A DNA stretch of 64,000 nt. Source: Streptomyces sp. SID12501. GTDB taxonomy: Bacteria; Actinomycetota; Actinomycetes; Streptomycetales; Streptomycetaceae. A model generated the notes under the pieces. It was not told the origin of the DNA. It worked only from the letters and a program-made list of their open reading frames with translations, and did not search any database. Positions 18,181 to 28,434 of the stretch are shown here, piece after piece; position 1 is the stretch's first letter, and every line of letters starts with the position of its first letter. The translations under genes and the position numbers were made by a program. The stretch covers positions 1-64,000 of the forward strand of contig NZ_JAAGLU010000022.1 in the NCBI RefSeq assembly GCF_010550245.1, read 5' to 3'.

Positions 18181-18581
18181 GACTGACGAGCGCTCGTTGT
18201 TCCGGGGTTACAGGCGGGGGTGGTGCCGTGTTGCCGGCCGGGCTCGGCAGCGAGTGTGCGAGGAGCATACGACGCACTCAGATGATCCGCGTGCCGCTCC
18301 GGACAACCCGGGTCCGCTGAACGAGTGAAGCTCGGGTGAGCGGACACGGTTTCGGGTGAGCGCCGGACAGGGGGATGGTGACTCGTGTACGGGATGGGTG
18401 TCCGCGTGTGCGCGGAGCGTGGCCGGAAGCCATCTCCCCGGGTCGCTGATACCCTGGTAGCCCGTGGACCGGTGGGCAGGAAACCCCCGAACCGCAGCGA
18501 CGGCTCCTCCAGTGAAAACCCGGAAAGCTCCGGGCCGGGCGGCCGTACCGCACCCCAGACCGCGACCACGGGAGCCCCGCC
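18181..18581. other. Intergenic region upstream of pyrG
   Basis: About 400 bp between the divergent GH15 and pyrG genes. It has no convincing coding frame. An extended -10-like element, TGATACCCT at 18447-18455, lies about 130 bp before pyrG but has no good -35. No riboswitch-like structure was recognised. Confidence 0.4.
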
Positions 18582-20255
<1,674 letters not shown>

Positions 20256-20273
20256 CGCAAGGGCTGTACGGTG

Positions 20274-20312
20274 ACCGGGGTGCGCGCCTTTGGGGGTGCG
20301 TGCCCCGGTTTT
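20274..20312 (+). terminator. Intrinsic terminator after pyrG
   Basis: ACCGGGG (20274-20280) pairs with CCCCGGT (20303-20309) around a partly paired GC-rich centre. The stem is followed by TTTT at 20309-20312. It lies 18 bp after the pyrG stop. Confidence 0.8.
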
Positions 20313-20392
20313 CTGTGCCGGTTCCCGTGCTGGTCCCGGGTGCCGGTTTCTTGTGTACGGGCGCGACGCGGGATGCGGGAGGACAAGTCGAC

Positions 20393-21022
20393 ATGACCAC
20401 CATCAAGGACACTCCGGAGGAGTGGGAGATCCGGGCCACGGAGACCCCCTTCGTGGGCAACAAGACCTCCGTGCGCACCGACGAGGTCGTCATGCCCGAC
20501 GGTTCGGTCGTGGGCCGCGACTACCAGGTGCACCCCGGCTCCGTGGGCGTCCTGGCCCTCGACGCCGAAGGCCGGGTGCTGCTGATCCGGCAGTACCGCC
20601 ACCCCGTCCGCCAGCGGATGTGGGAGATCCCGGCCGGTCTGCTCGACGTACCCGGCGAGAATCCGCTGCACGCCGCCCAGCGCGAGCTGTACGAGGAGGC
20701 GCACGTCAAGGCCGAGGACTGGCGGGTGCTGACCGACGTCTACCCCACGGCCGGCGGCTGCGACGAGGCCGTGCGGATCTTCCTGGCCCGGAATCTGTCC
20801 GAGGCCGAGGGACAGCGCTTCGAGGTCGAGGACGAGGAGGCCGACATGGAGCACGCGCGCGTGCCTGTCGACGAACTCGTCCGGGGTGTCCTCGCCGGCG
20901 AACTGCACAACAACTGCCTCGTCGTCGGCGTCCTTTCACTGGTGGCGGCCGAGAAGGGCGACGGACTCGACACGCTGCGCCCGGCCGAGGCGCTGTGGCC
21001 CGCCAGGCCCTTCGAGGCCTGA
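20393..21022 (+). CDS. Nudix hydrolase, ADP-ribose pyrophosphatase type
   Basis: A 209-residue enzyme predicted to split ADP-ribose into AMP and ribose 5-phosphate. The Nudix box region reads GLLDVPGENPLHAAQRELYEE, with the metal-binding REL-x-EE core intact and one extra residue in the first spacer. The upstream block VLLIRQYRHPVRQRMWEIPAG is typical of ADP-ribose pyrophosphatases. The frame is open far upstream, but GGGAGGACA at 20377-20385 sets the ATG at 20393. It lies after pyrG as in M. tuberculosis (Rv1699-Rv1700). This is the first of two Nudix proteins in the window linked to ADP-ribose. Confidence 0.92.
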   Translation: MTTIKDTPEEWEIRATETPFVGNKTSVRTDEVVMPDGSVVGRDYQVHPGSVGVLALDAEGRVLLIRQYRHPVRQRMWEIPAGLLDVPGENPLHAAQRELYEEAHVKAEDWRVLTDVYPTAGGCDEAVRIFLARNLSEAEGQRFEVEDEEADMEHARVPVDELVRGVLAGELHNNCLVVGVLSLVAAEKGDGLDTLRPAEALWPARPFEA

Positions 21023-21203
21023 GGATGCCTGAGGCGCCCTCAGGGCTCGCCTGCCGCGTCCGGTGTGACCATCGCCTGATCCGATCGGGCGACCTGCCCG
21101 CCGCGCTCCGCGCAGATCGTCGCAGAGCGTGAACTAGGCTCTGGAAACGCCCGAACCGGAGTCCCGGCGGGCTTGCGCGTGCAGGTGGACGGGAGTGTGG
21201 CCC

Positions 21204-23300
21204 GTGACGGATCAGGCGGTGGACACAGACAGCACGAAGCTGTCCGGAAACGATCGGCCGCCCGTTCCAACGGACAGTCAGTTCCTCGGCAGGGCAAGAG
21301 AGTTGAAGGAACTGCGCGCCGACATCGAGCGCGCCGGACTCGACACTCTCGCGGGCCGGAAAGCGCCCCGCGCGCGTGTGCTCCTCATCGCCGGCAAGCC
21401 CGGCTCGGGCCGCAGCGCTCTCGCCGAGGAGCTGGCCCGGCAGGTCGCGGACAGTTACCCGGACGGCGTGCTGCGCGCCCGGCTCGCCGAGCCCGACGGC
21501 ACGCGCGTGCCGACCGAACGCACCGCCCGCGAGCTGCTCACCGCCCTGGACCTGCCCACCCCGCCCGGCGCCGACGAGGACGAACTGTCCGAGGCGCTGC
21601 GCGACGCGCTGGCCGACCGGCGGATGCTGCTCCTGCTCGACGACGCGGCCGACGCCGAGCAGGTCGACGCGCTACTGCCGGACAACCCCGACTGCCTGGC
21701 CGTCGCCGTCTCCGGGGGCCCGCTGACCGGGATCTCCGACGTCCGCCCGTGCACACTGGGCGGCCTCGACACCAAGTCCGCCGTGGAACTGCTCGAGCGC
21801 TTCACGGGATCGGTACGCGTCACTGTGGACCCCCGCTCCGCCGAAGGCCTCGCCGAGGTGTGCCAGGGGCAGCCCGCCGCGCTGATGCTGGCCGGCGGCT
21901 GGCTCGCGGCCCGGCCCCAGGCGGCCGTCTCCGACCTCGCCAAGCAACTGCACGCCGAGGGTGACGAGGGCACCGCCCTGAGCCGCGTATTCCGCCTCGT
22001 GTACGCCTCGCTGCCCACCCCGGCCGCCCGGATACTGCGACTGCTCGCGCTGGCCCCCGGCGGCCTGGTCGACCCACAGACCGCCTCGGCGTTGGCCGGC
22101 TGCTCGGTCGGGGGCGCCCGCGCCACCCTGGACGACTTCGTCGCCCTGAGGCTCCTGACGGCCGTGGAGTCGCCGCTGCCGCAGTACGAGGTCCCCGGCT
22201 GCCTGCTGCCCCTCCTGCGCCCTCTCGCGGAGTCCCAGGACCGCCCGGCCGAGCTCCAGCTGGCCCGGGCCCGGATGCTGGAGCGGACGGTACGGCTGCT
22301 GGTGTCCTGCCGGGCGATCACCGAGACCGACAGCCCGCTGGCCCGCGAGAAACTCCTCGGCACGCCCGGCTCGCTGCGCTTCCCGAACCCGAGGGCGGCG
22401 GCGGACTGGCTGGAGATCCGCCGGCCCGCCCTGCTCGCCGCCGCCCGGCTGGCCGTGGCCGACGGGGAGCTGGACACACTGGCCCGCCGCCTGATGTCCG
22501 CCCTGGTCAAGGCGATGGTCGCGCACGTCGGCACGCAGGCCGCAGCGCCCGACCTGTACGGCGTCCACCGCCTCGTCCTCGATGTCGCCGAGCGCCGCGA
22601 ACTGCCCCGGGAGCGGGCCGCCGCCCTGCTGAACCTCGCCGACCTGGACGCGCAGACCGGCCGTACGAACGACGCACTGGCCCGCTACCGGGCCGCCCTG
22701 GACGCCGGACGCGAGGCGAACGACCCGTATGCGACCGGGCGCGCGATGGAATCCGTAGGGGGCGCGCACCAGGAGCTCGGGGACTACGACCGCGCCGCCG
22801 ACTGGTACGGGCGTGCGCTCGCCCAGCGCCTGGCGCGCGACGAGCGCGAGGACGCCGCCCGGCTGTACGGCCGTATCGCCACCGCGCACACCTACGCGGG
22901 CCGCTACGGCGAGGCACTGCGCAACTGGCGGGCCGCGGTGGCCGGGTACCGCAAGAACGGTGATGTGGCCGCGCACGCAAGGGCGTTGAGCGAGCTGGCG
23001 CGGGTCCAGGAGTATGCGGGGCGGCCCGAGGAGTCGCTGCGCACCTGCCAGGAGGCGCTGGAGTGGGCGCGCCGCGCCGACGACGTACGGCTGCAGGCAG
23101 CGCTCCAGATTCGGTCGGCCGACACGCTGGAGCACCTCGGTGATCCGACGGCGGCCGGGCTGTACCGGGCCGCCGCCGAGCGGCTGCTGAGCGACGAGCC
23201 GGACCCCCGGGAGGGCGAGCCGGACCTCCCCGAAGGTGATCCTGACCTGGAACACGACGCTAACGCCTACGAAATCCGTAGTACATCAGTCGAAGATTGA
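21204..23300 (+). CDS. STAND/AAA-like ATP-binding protein with C-terminal TPR repeats
   Basis: A 698-residue cytoplasmic protein. An N-terminal nucleotide-binding domain (about 25-330) has the P-loop-like GKPGSGRS at residues 64-71 and the Walker B-like MLLLLDDAADAEQVDALLP. The region resembles STAND regulators without their DNA-binding domain. The Walker A lysine is replaced by Arg70. The C-terminal half has several TPR units, for example NDALARYRAALDAGREAND and GDYDRAADWYGRALAQRL. GTG at 21204 is preferred because GGGAG lies eight bases upstream; GTG at 21195 is also in frame. It occupies the place where xerD lies in mycobacteria. Signalling or scaffolding is a guess. Confidence 0.8.
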   Translation: MTDQAVDTDSTKLSGNDRPPVPTDSQFLGRARELKELRADIERAGLDTLAGRKAPRARVLLIAGKPGSGRSALAEELARQVADSYPDGVLRARLAEPDGTRVPTERTARELLTALDLPTPPGADEDELSEALRDALADRRMLLLLDDAADAEQVDALLPDNPDCLAVAVSGGPLTGISDVRPCTLGGLDTKSAVELLERFTGSVRVTVDPRSAEGLAEVCQGQPAALMLAGGWLAARPQAAVSDLAKQLHAEGDEGTALSRVFRLVYASLPTPAARILRLLALAPGGLVDPQTASALAGCSVGGARATLDDFVALRLLTAVESPLPQYEVPGCLLPLLRPLAESQDRPAELQLARARMLERTVRLLVSCRAITETDSPLAREKLLGTPGSLRFPNPRAAADWLEIRRPALLAAARLAVADGELDTLARRLMSALVKAMVAHVGTQAAAPDLYGVHRLVLDVAERRELPRERAAALLNLADLDAQTGRTNDALARYRAALDAGREANDPYATGRAMESVGGAHQELGDYDRAADWYGRALAQRLARDEREDAARLYGRIATAHTYAGRYGEALRNWRAAVAGYRKNGDVAAHARALSELARVQEYAGRPEESLRTCQEALEWARRADDVRLQAALQIRSADTLEHLGDPTAAGLYRAAAERLLSDEPDPREGEPDLPEGDPDLEHDANAYEIRSTSVED

Positions 23301-23313
23301 TGCTTTGAAAGGC

Positions 23314-23341
23314 TAGACACCGAGAACGCCTTCATTAGACT
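23314..23341 (+). promoter_or_regulatory. Predicted promoter of ald
   Basis: TAGACA (23314-23319) and TAGACT (23336-23341) are separated by 16 bp. They match five and four of six consensus bases for the -35 and -10 of a housekeeping promoter. The element lies about 100 bp before the ald start. Confidence 0.55.
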
Positions 23342-23442
23342 GGCTCTACCGCACCTTCTCCTGCGGTCTCCTGGTGTGCCCCGCACGTCCGGGTATGTAT
23401 TGCTATGCCCCCGCACCCTCTGAGCCAAGGACCGTGATCGAC

Positions 23443-24558
23443 GTGAAGGTCGGCATCCCCCGCGAGGTCAAGAACAACGAGTTCCGCGTCGCCATCACCC
23501 CCGCAGGCGTGCACGAACTGGTGCGCCACGGCCACCAGGTCGTCATCGAGCGGAACGCCGGCGTCGGCTCCTCGATCACGGACGACGAGTTCGTGGCCGC
23601 CGGCGCGCACATCCTTCCGACGGCCGACGAGGTGTGGGCCACCGCCGACCTGCTGCTCAAGGTCAAGGAGCCCGTCGCCGAGGAGTACCACCGCCTCCGC
23701 AAGGACCAGACGCTCTTCACCTACCTGCACCTGGCCGCCTCCCGGGAGTGCACCGACGCGCTCCTGGAATCGGGCACCACGGCGATCGCGTACGAAACCG
23801 TCGAACTCCCCGGCCGTGCCCTCCCGCTGCTCGCCCCCATGTCCGAGGTCGCGGGCCGCCTCGCCCCGCAGGTCGGTGCCTACCACCTGATGCGCGCCAA
23901 CGGCGGCCGGGGTGTCCTGCCCGGCGGAGTCCCCGGTGTGCTCGCGGGCCGGGCCGTCGTCATCGGTGGCGGTGTCTCCGGCTGGAACGCGGCCCAGATC
24001 GCCATCGGCATGGGCTTCCACGTCACCCTGCTCGACCGCGACATCAACAAGCTCAAGGAAGCCGACAAGATCTTCGGTACGAAGATCCAGACCGTCGTCT
24101 CCAATGCGTTCGAGCTGGAGAAGGCCTGCCTGGAGGCCGACCTCGTGATCGGCGCCGTGCTGATTCCCGGTGCCAGGGCCCCGAAGCTGGTCACCAACGA
24201 GCTGGTGTCGCGGATGAAGCCGGGGAGCGTTCTCGTCGACATCGCGATCGACCAGGGCGGCTGCTTCGAGGACTCGCGTCCCACGACCCACGCCGAACCG
24301 ACCTTCCCGGTCCACGGATCGGTCTTCTACTGCGTCGCCAACATGCCCGGCGCGGTGCCCAACACCTCGACCTACGCGCTCACCAACGCCACGTTGCCGT
24401 ACATCGTGGAACTCGCCGACCGCGGCTGGGTGGCGGCGCTGCGCCGCGATCCCGCGCTCGCCAGGGGTCTCAACACCCATGACGGCAAGGTCGTCCACCG
24501 CGAGGTTGCGGAGGCGCACGGCTTGGAACACACGGAGTTGGAAGCACTGCTCGGCTGA
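23443..24558 (+). CDS. ald: Alanine dehydrogenase
   Basis: An enzyme interconverting L-alanine and pyruvate with NAD. The product from GTG 23443 is 371 residues, the same length as the M. tuberculosis enzyme, and starts [20 protein letters not shown] at 23434 is an alternative with poorer spacing to AAGGA. Catalytic landmarks are LLKVKEP (Lys), FTYLHLAAS (His) and the NAD-binding [37 protein letters not shown] closes the active site. It has its own promoter and is separated from parA by 390 bp. Confidence 0.95.
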   Translation: MKVGIPREVKNNEFRVAITPAGVHELVRHGHQVVIERNAGVGSSITDDEFVAAGAHILPTADEVWATADLLLKVKEPVAEEYHRLRKDQTLFTYLHLAASRECTDALLESGTTAIAYETVELPGRALPLLAPMSEVAGRLAPQVGAYHLMRANGGRGVLPGGVPGVLAGRAVVIGGGVSGWNAAQIAIGMGFHVTLLDRDINKLKEADKIFGTKIQTVVSNAFELEKACLEADLVIGAVLIPGARAPKLVTNELVSRMKPGSVLVDIAIDQGGCFEDSRPTTHAEPTFPVHGSVFYCVANMPGAVPNTSTYALTNATLPYIVELADRGWVAALRRDPALARGLNTHDGKVVHREVAEAHGLEHTELEALLG

Positions 24559-24950
24559 CCGTCCCGGCCGCTTCGCAGGTGCTCCCGGTCGACTAAACGA
24601 CCAAGTCATCAGCGGGTAAAAGGCGATACGTCAACAGGGATCGTCAACACCCCGCACCCCGCCGGACCTTGTCGGACAGGGTCCGGCCGGATGTGTGTAT
24701 GGTCACTTTGCGAAGCTCGCTCAACTCGCCTCGAACGTAACGCTTCAACCGATTCGCGCACCGGTGAACCCTGCCGTGCGACGGCCGTACGCCCTTGACA
24801 GAGGGATGTTTCATTGCCGACACATCGGGCCGGGTCCGGCGGATTGTGTTGCTGCGAACGGCCGACACGCCATAGAGTCGCCAACCGTCGGCATGGTGCC
24901 ACGCTGACCTATCGAGAAGTTTCCTGGTCACCAAGGAGGTAAGACGACTT
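24559..24950. other. Intergenic region upstream of parA
   Basis: This 392-bp stretch is less GC-rich than its surroundings and holds no supported gene. A promoter candidate is TTGCTG (24849-24854), an 18-bp spacer and TAGAGT (24873-24878), about 70 bp before parA. A perfect TTGACA at 24794 has no matching -10. The strong ribosome-binding site AAGGAGGTAAG precedes the parA GTG. Confidence 0.5.
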
Positions 24951-26129
24951 GTGAATGAGTCGACATTTACTCCCGGGGGTGGTCAACCAGGAATGCCGGC
25001 GCGGAAATCGGGCCCCGTAGGGCTCGCGGCTGTCGGCTCCGTCGCGGTTCGCACCTTCGCAGCCCATCAGGGTCACCAGATGTCCGGGGTGACCCTGCCA
25101 GGACACATGAGCATGGATGGCCATCACGTGAACGCCATGGCCGGCGACGGTAGTGGCGGGGTCCACAACCACTTCGCCGACTACGACGAACTGCCCGACG
25201 GGCACTTCTACGACCCCGACGCCGAGTACGAGCCCGATCCGGAGTACGCGGCCACGCTCGCGCCCGACGCGGCCCGTCAGCGCCGCGAGCGCATCGGTCC
25301 CACCGGACGCCCGCTGCCGTACTTCCCGATCCCGGGTCCGCTGACCAGTCACGGCCCCGCGACGATCGTCGCGATGTGCAACCAGAAGGGCGGCGTCGGC
25401 AAGACGACGTCGACCATCAACCTGGGTGCCGCGCTCGCGGAGTACGGACGCAGGGTCCTGCTGGTCGACTTCGACCCGCAGGGCGCCCTCTCCGTGGGCC
25501 TCGGTGTGAACCCGATGGAACTCGACCTGACGGTCTACAACCTGCTCATGGAGCGGGGGATGTCCGCGGACGAGGTCCTGCTCAAGACGGCGGTCCCGAA
25601 CATGGACCTGCTGCCGAGCAACATCGACCTGTCCGCGGCCGAGGTGCAGCTGGTGTCGGAGGTCGCGCGCGAGTCGACGCTCCAGCGCGCCCTGAAGCCG
25701 CTCATGGCCGACTACGACTACATCGTGATCGACTGTCAGCCCTCGCTCGGCCTGCTCACCGTGAACGCCCTCACGGCGGCTCACAGGGTGATAGTGCCTC
25801 TGGAGTGCGAGTTCTTCGCGCTGCGCGGTGTCGCGCTGCTGACGGAGACCATCGAGAAGGTCCAGGAGCGGCTGAACCCGGAGCTGGAGCTCGACGGGAT
25901 CCTCGCCACGATGTACGACTCGCGCACGGTGCACAGCCGTGAGGTGCTCGCACGCGTGGTCGAGGCCTTCGACGAGCACGTCTACCACACGGTCATCGGG
26001 CGCACGGTCCGCTTCCCGGAGACCACGGTCGCCGGCGAGCCGATCACCACGTACGCCTCGAACTCCGTCGGTGCCGCCGCCTATCGCCAGCTCGCCAGGG
26101 AGGTGCTCGCCCGGTGTCACGCCGAGTGA
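24951..26129 (+). CDS. ParA/Soj-family ATPase of the scpAB locus
   Basis: A 392-residue ATPase. The deviant Walker A KGGVGKTT is at residues 146-153, followed by LLVDFDPQGALSVGLG and VIDCQPSLGLLTVNAL. An N-terminal extension of about 135 residues, His/Gly/Asp-rich and probably disordered, sets it apart from standard ParA (about 260 residues). It lies in the conserved order parA-scpA-scpB-rluB, as Rv1708-Rv1711 in M. tuberculosis, and is not the parAB of the origin region. The next gene overlaps its end by 16 bp. A role with ScpAB in chromosome organisation is inferred from position. Confidence 0.9.
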   Translation: MNESTFTPGGGQPGMPARKSGPVGLAAVGSVAVRTFAAHQGHQMSGVTLPGHMSMDGHHVNAMAGDGSGGVHNHFADYDELPDGHFYDPDAEYEPDPEYAATLAPDAARQRRERIGPTGRPLPYFPIPGPLTSHGPATIVAMCNQKGGVGKTTSTINLGAALAEYGRRVLLVDFDPQGALSVGLGVNPMELDLTVYNLLMERGMSADEVLLKTAVPNMDLLPSNIDLSAAEVQLVSEVARESTLQRALKPLMADYDYIVIDCQPSLGLLTVNALTAAHRVIVPLECEFFALRGVALLTETIEKVQERLNPELELDGILATMYDSRTVHSREVLARVVEAFDEHVYHTVIGRTVRFPETTVAGEPITTYASNSVGAAAYRQLAREVLARCHAE

Positions 26130-26707
26130 GTCTGCCGGGGGCCGACGAACTGTTCCGCACCACCGGGGGCATGGCGCTCCAGTCGTCCAGCCCCAGGCGC
26201 CAGGCCAACGGTGAGGCCCGGGTACCGGCTCCCGCCGGGGAGCGCGACGGGACCGCCGCCCAGGACGCGCCGCACTCGGTGCCCGTCCAGGGCGGTGATG
26301 GCGCCGGCGACGAACATGTCGCCACCGGCGCGGACCAGGCCGGTGCCGGTGAGTCGCGCAGCCGGGGCGCCGTCGCGGAGCGTCCGATGCGCCGCCAGGG
26401 CGAGCAGGAAGGTTCTGCCTCCGGGCAGCAGGGGCCGTCACCGCAGTCGGTCTCGGCGTCCCGCAAGCGCGGACGGGCCCCCTCGCGGCGGCCCAGCGGG
26501 CGCGAACGGCACGACGAGAAGATCACGGTGTACGTCTCCGCCGAGGAACTGATGGACCTGGAGCACGCGCGTCTGGTGCTGCGGGGCGAGCACGGGCTCG
26601 CGGTCGACCGCGGGCGGATAGTGCGCGAGGCGGTCGCGGTGGTGCTCGCTGACCTCGAGTCCCGTGGCGACGCGAGCATCCTCGTACGACGGTTGCGCGG
26701 GCGCTAG
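26114..26707 (+). CDS. Conserved protein with ribbon-helix-helix-like C-terminus, overlapping parA
   Basis: A 197-residue protein whose GTG start lies inside parA (16-bp overlap). Residues 30-130 are low-complexity, rich in Gly, Gln, Arg and Ser. The last 63 residues (135-197) look like a ribbon-helix-helix DNA-binding unit: a strand EKITVYVSAEEL, then helix LEHARLVLRG and helix RGRIVREAVAVVLADLESRG. Small RHH proteins often partner ParA ATPases in partition systems, so a DNA-binding adaptor role is inferred. I know of no characterised homologue. Confidence 0.75.
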   Translation: MSRRVSLPGADELFRTTGGMALQSSSPRRQANGEARVPAPAGERDGTAAQDAPHSVPVQGGDGAGDEHVATGADQAGAGESRSRGAVAERPMRRQGEQEGSASGQQGPSPQSVSASRKRGRAPSRRPSGRERHDEKITVYVSAEELMDLEHARLVLRGEHGLAVDRGRIVREAVAVVLADLESRGDASILVRRLRGR

Positions 26708-26725
26708 CGGTAGCCTGCGAGGGCC

Positions 26726-27757
26726 ATGACCTCGAACGACGCCTCTGCCCCCGGCTCCGCCGGTCGTCGGCGTGTGCTGGGGCGGGGTCCGGGGGGCGCG
26801 CCGCCGGTTTCGGAAGGATTCTCGGCCGAATCCTCGGTCGAAGAGGTGGAAGAAGTACCGGAGGTCCCGGTTCCACCGGTGGAACCGGGACCCGAGCCGG
26901 AACCGTCTGCCGGGCCTGTGGAGCCCGCCGCGCCGGACGAACCCGATGACGGGGTCTTCAAGGTCCGGCTCGCGAACTTCGAGGGGCCCTTCGACCTCCT
27001 CCTCCAGCTGATCTCCAAGCACAAGCTGGACGTCACCGAGGTCGCCCTCTCCAAGGTGACCGACGAGTTCATGTCGCACATCAGGGCGATGGGGCCGGAC
27101 TGGGATCTCGACCAGACGACCGAGTTCCTGGTCGTCGCGGCCACCCTGCTGGACCTGAAGGCCGCGCGGCTGCTGCCCACCGCCGAGGTCGAGGACGAGG
27201 CCGACCTGGCTCTCCTGGAGGCGCGAGACCTGCTGTTCGCGCGGCTGCTCCAGTACCGCGCGTACAAACAGGTCGCCGACATCCTCAGCCGCCGCCTCGA
27301 CGACGAGGCCCGCCGCTATCCCCGTACCGTCGGACTCGAACCGCACCACGCCGAACTGCTGCCCGAGGTCGTCATCAGCATCGGGGCGGAGGGGTTCGCG
27401 AAGCTCGCCGTGAAGGCGATGCAGCCCAGGCCGAGGCCGCAGGTGTACGTCGACCACATTCACGCGCCCCTGGTGAGTGTGCAGGAGCAGGCCCAGATCA
27501 TGGTCGCGCGGCTGCGGGTGCTGGGCCACGCCACCTTCCAGGACCTCGTCGAGGACACCGACGACACACTGACCGTCGTGGCGCGCTTCCTCGCCCTGCT
27601 GGAGCTGTACCGGGAGAAGGCCGTCACTCTGGACCAGGAGACCGCCCTCGGGGAGCTGGTGGTGCGTTGGACGGGTGGGGAGGGCGATCGGGAGCCGACG
27701 GTCACCGACGAGTTCGACCGGCCGCCGGAGCCGGCGAAGGAGGAGAAGAAGGCGTGA
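26726..27757 (+). CDS. scpA: Segregation and condensation protein A
   Basis: A 343-residue kleisin that bridges SMC heads with ScpB. The first 70 residues are a Pro/Glu-rich disordered extension. The conserved core starts at FKVRLANFEGPFDLLLQLIS, followed by KLDVTEVALSKVTDEF and TTEFLVVAATLLDLKAARLL. The C-terminal winged-helix segment contains VVARFLALLELYREKAVTL. The stop overlaps the scpB start by GTGA, so the two are coupled. Confidence 0.95.
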   Translation: MTSNDASAPGSAGRRRVLGRGPGGAPPVSEGFSAESSVEEVEEVPEVPVPPVEPGPEPEPSAGPVEPAAPDEPDDGVFKVRLANFEGPFDLLLQLISKHKLDVTEVALSKVTDEFMSHIRAMGPDWDLDQTTEFLVVAATLLDLKAARLLPTAEVEDEADLALLEARDLLFARLLQYRAYKQVADILSRRLDDEARRYPRTVGLEPHHAELLPEVVISIGAEGFAKLAVKAMQPRPRPQVYVDHIHAPLVSVQEQAQIMVARLRVLGHATFQDLVEDTDDTLTVVARFLALLELYREKAVTLDQETALGELVVRWTGGEGDREPTVTDEFDRPPEPAKEEKKA

Positions 27758-28434
27758 GCGAGGAGACCAGGCAGACCGGGGCGACCACCGAGGTGTCGGC
27801 CGAGCCACTGACCGTCGCCGATCTCGATCTCGGGCCCGCCCTGGAGGCCGTCCTCATGGTCGTGGACGAACCCGCGACCGAGGAACACCTCGCGAAGATC
27901 CTCCAGCGGCCCCGGCGGCAGATCGCGGACGCCCTGCGCGCGCTGGCCGACGAGTACACCGTCCAGGGGCGCGGGTTCGAGCTGCGGCTCATCGCCGGCG
28001 GCTGGCGTTTCTACTCCAGGCCCGAGTACGCGGCGGCCGTCGAGGGCTTCGTGCTGGACGGGCAGCAGGCCCGGCTCACCCAGGCGGCGCTGGAGACGCT
28101 GGCGGTCGTCGCGTACCGGCAGCCGGTCAGCCGCAGCCGTGTCTCGGCGGTCCGCGGAGTCAACTGTGACGGGGTCATGCGGACCCTGTTGCAGCGCGGT
28201 CTGGTCCAGGAGGCGGGGACGGAACCCGAAACAGGTGCGATCCTGTACACGACGACGAACTACTTCCTGGAGCGGATGGGCCTGCGAGGCCTGGACGAAC
28301 TCCCGGAGCTCGCACCCTTCCTTCCGGAGGCGGACGCGATCGAGGCCGAGACGCAGGAAGGTGTTCCGTCGTTCGATCCGGATGCTCCCGATGCTCCGGG
28401 TGCAGACGACGCAGACGACCAGACGGAATTTTGA
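27754..28434 (+). CDS. scpB: Segregation and condensation protein B
   Basis: A 226-residue tandem winged-helix protein of the SMC-ScpAB complex. Landmarks are LEAVLMVVDEPATEEHLAKI, the second domain ALETLAVVAYRQPVSRSRVS and VRGVNCDGVMRTLLQRGLVQ. Residues after about 190 form an acidic tail. The GTG start overlaps the scpA stop, and the TGA stop overlaps the start of the pseudouridine synthase (TGATG). Confidence 0.95.
   Translation: MSEETRQTGATTEVSAEPLTVADLDLGPALEAVLMVVDEPATEEHLAKILQRPRRQIADALRALADEYTVQGRGFELRLIAGGWRFYSRPEYAAAVEGFVLDGQQARLTQAALETLAVVAYRQPVSRSRVSAVRGVNCDGVMRTLLQRGLVQEAGTEPETGAILYTTTNYFLERMGLRGLDELPELAPFLPEADAIEAETQEGVPSFDPDAPDAPGADDADDQTEF

Noticed and set aside
24794-24799. 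Perfect TTGACA upstream of parA
   Set aside because: No acceptable -10 sequence lies 16-19 bp downstream.
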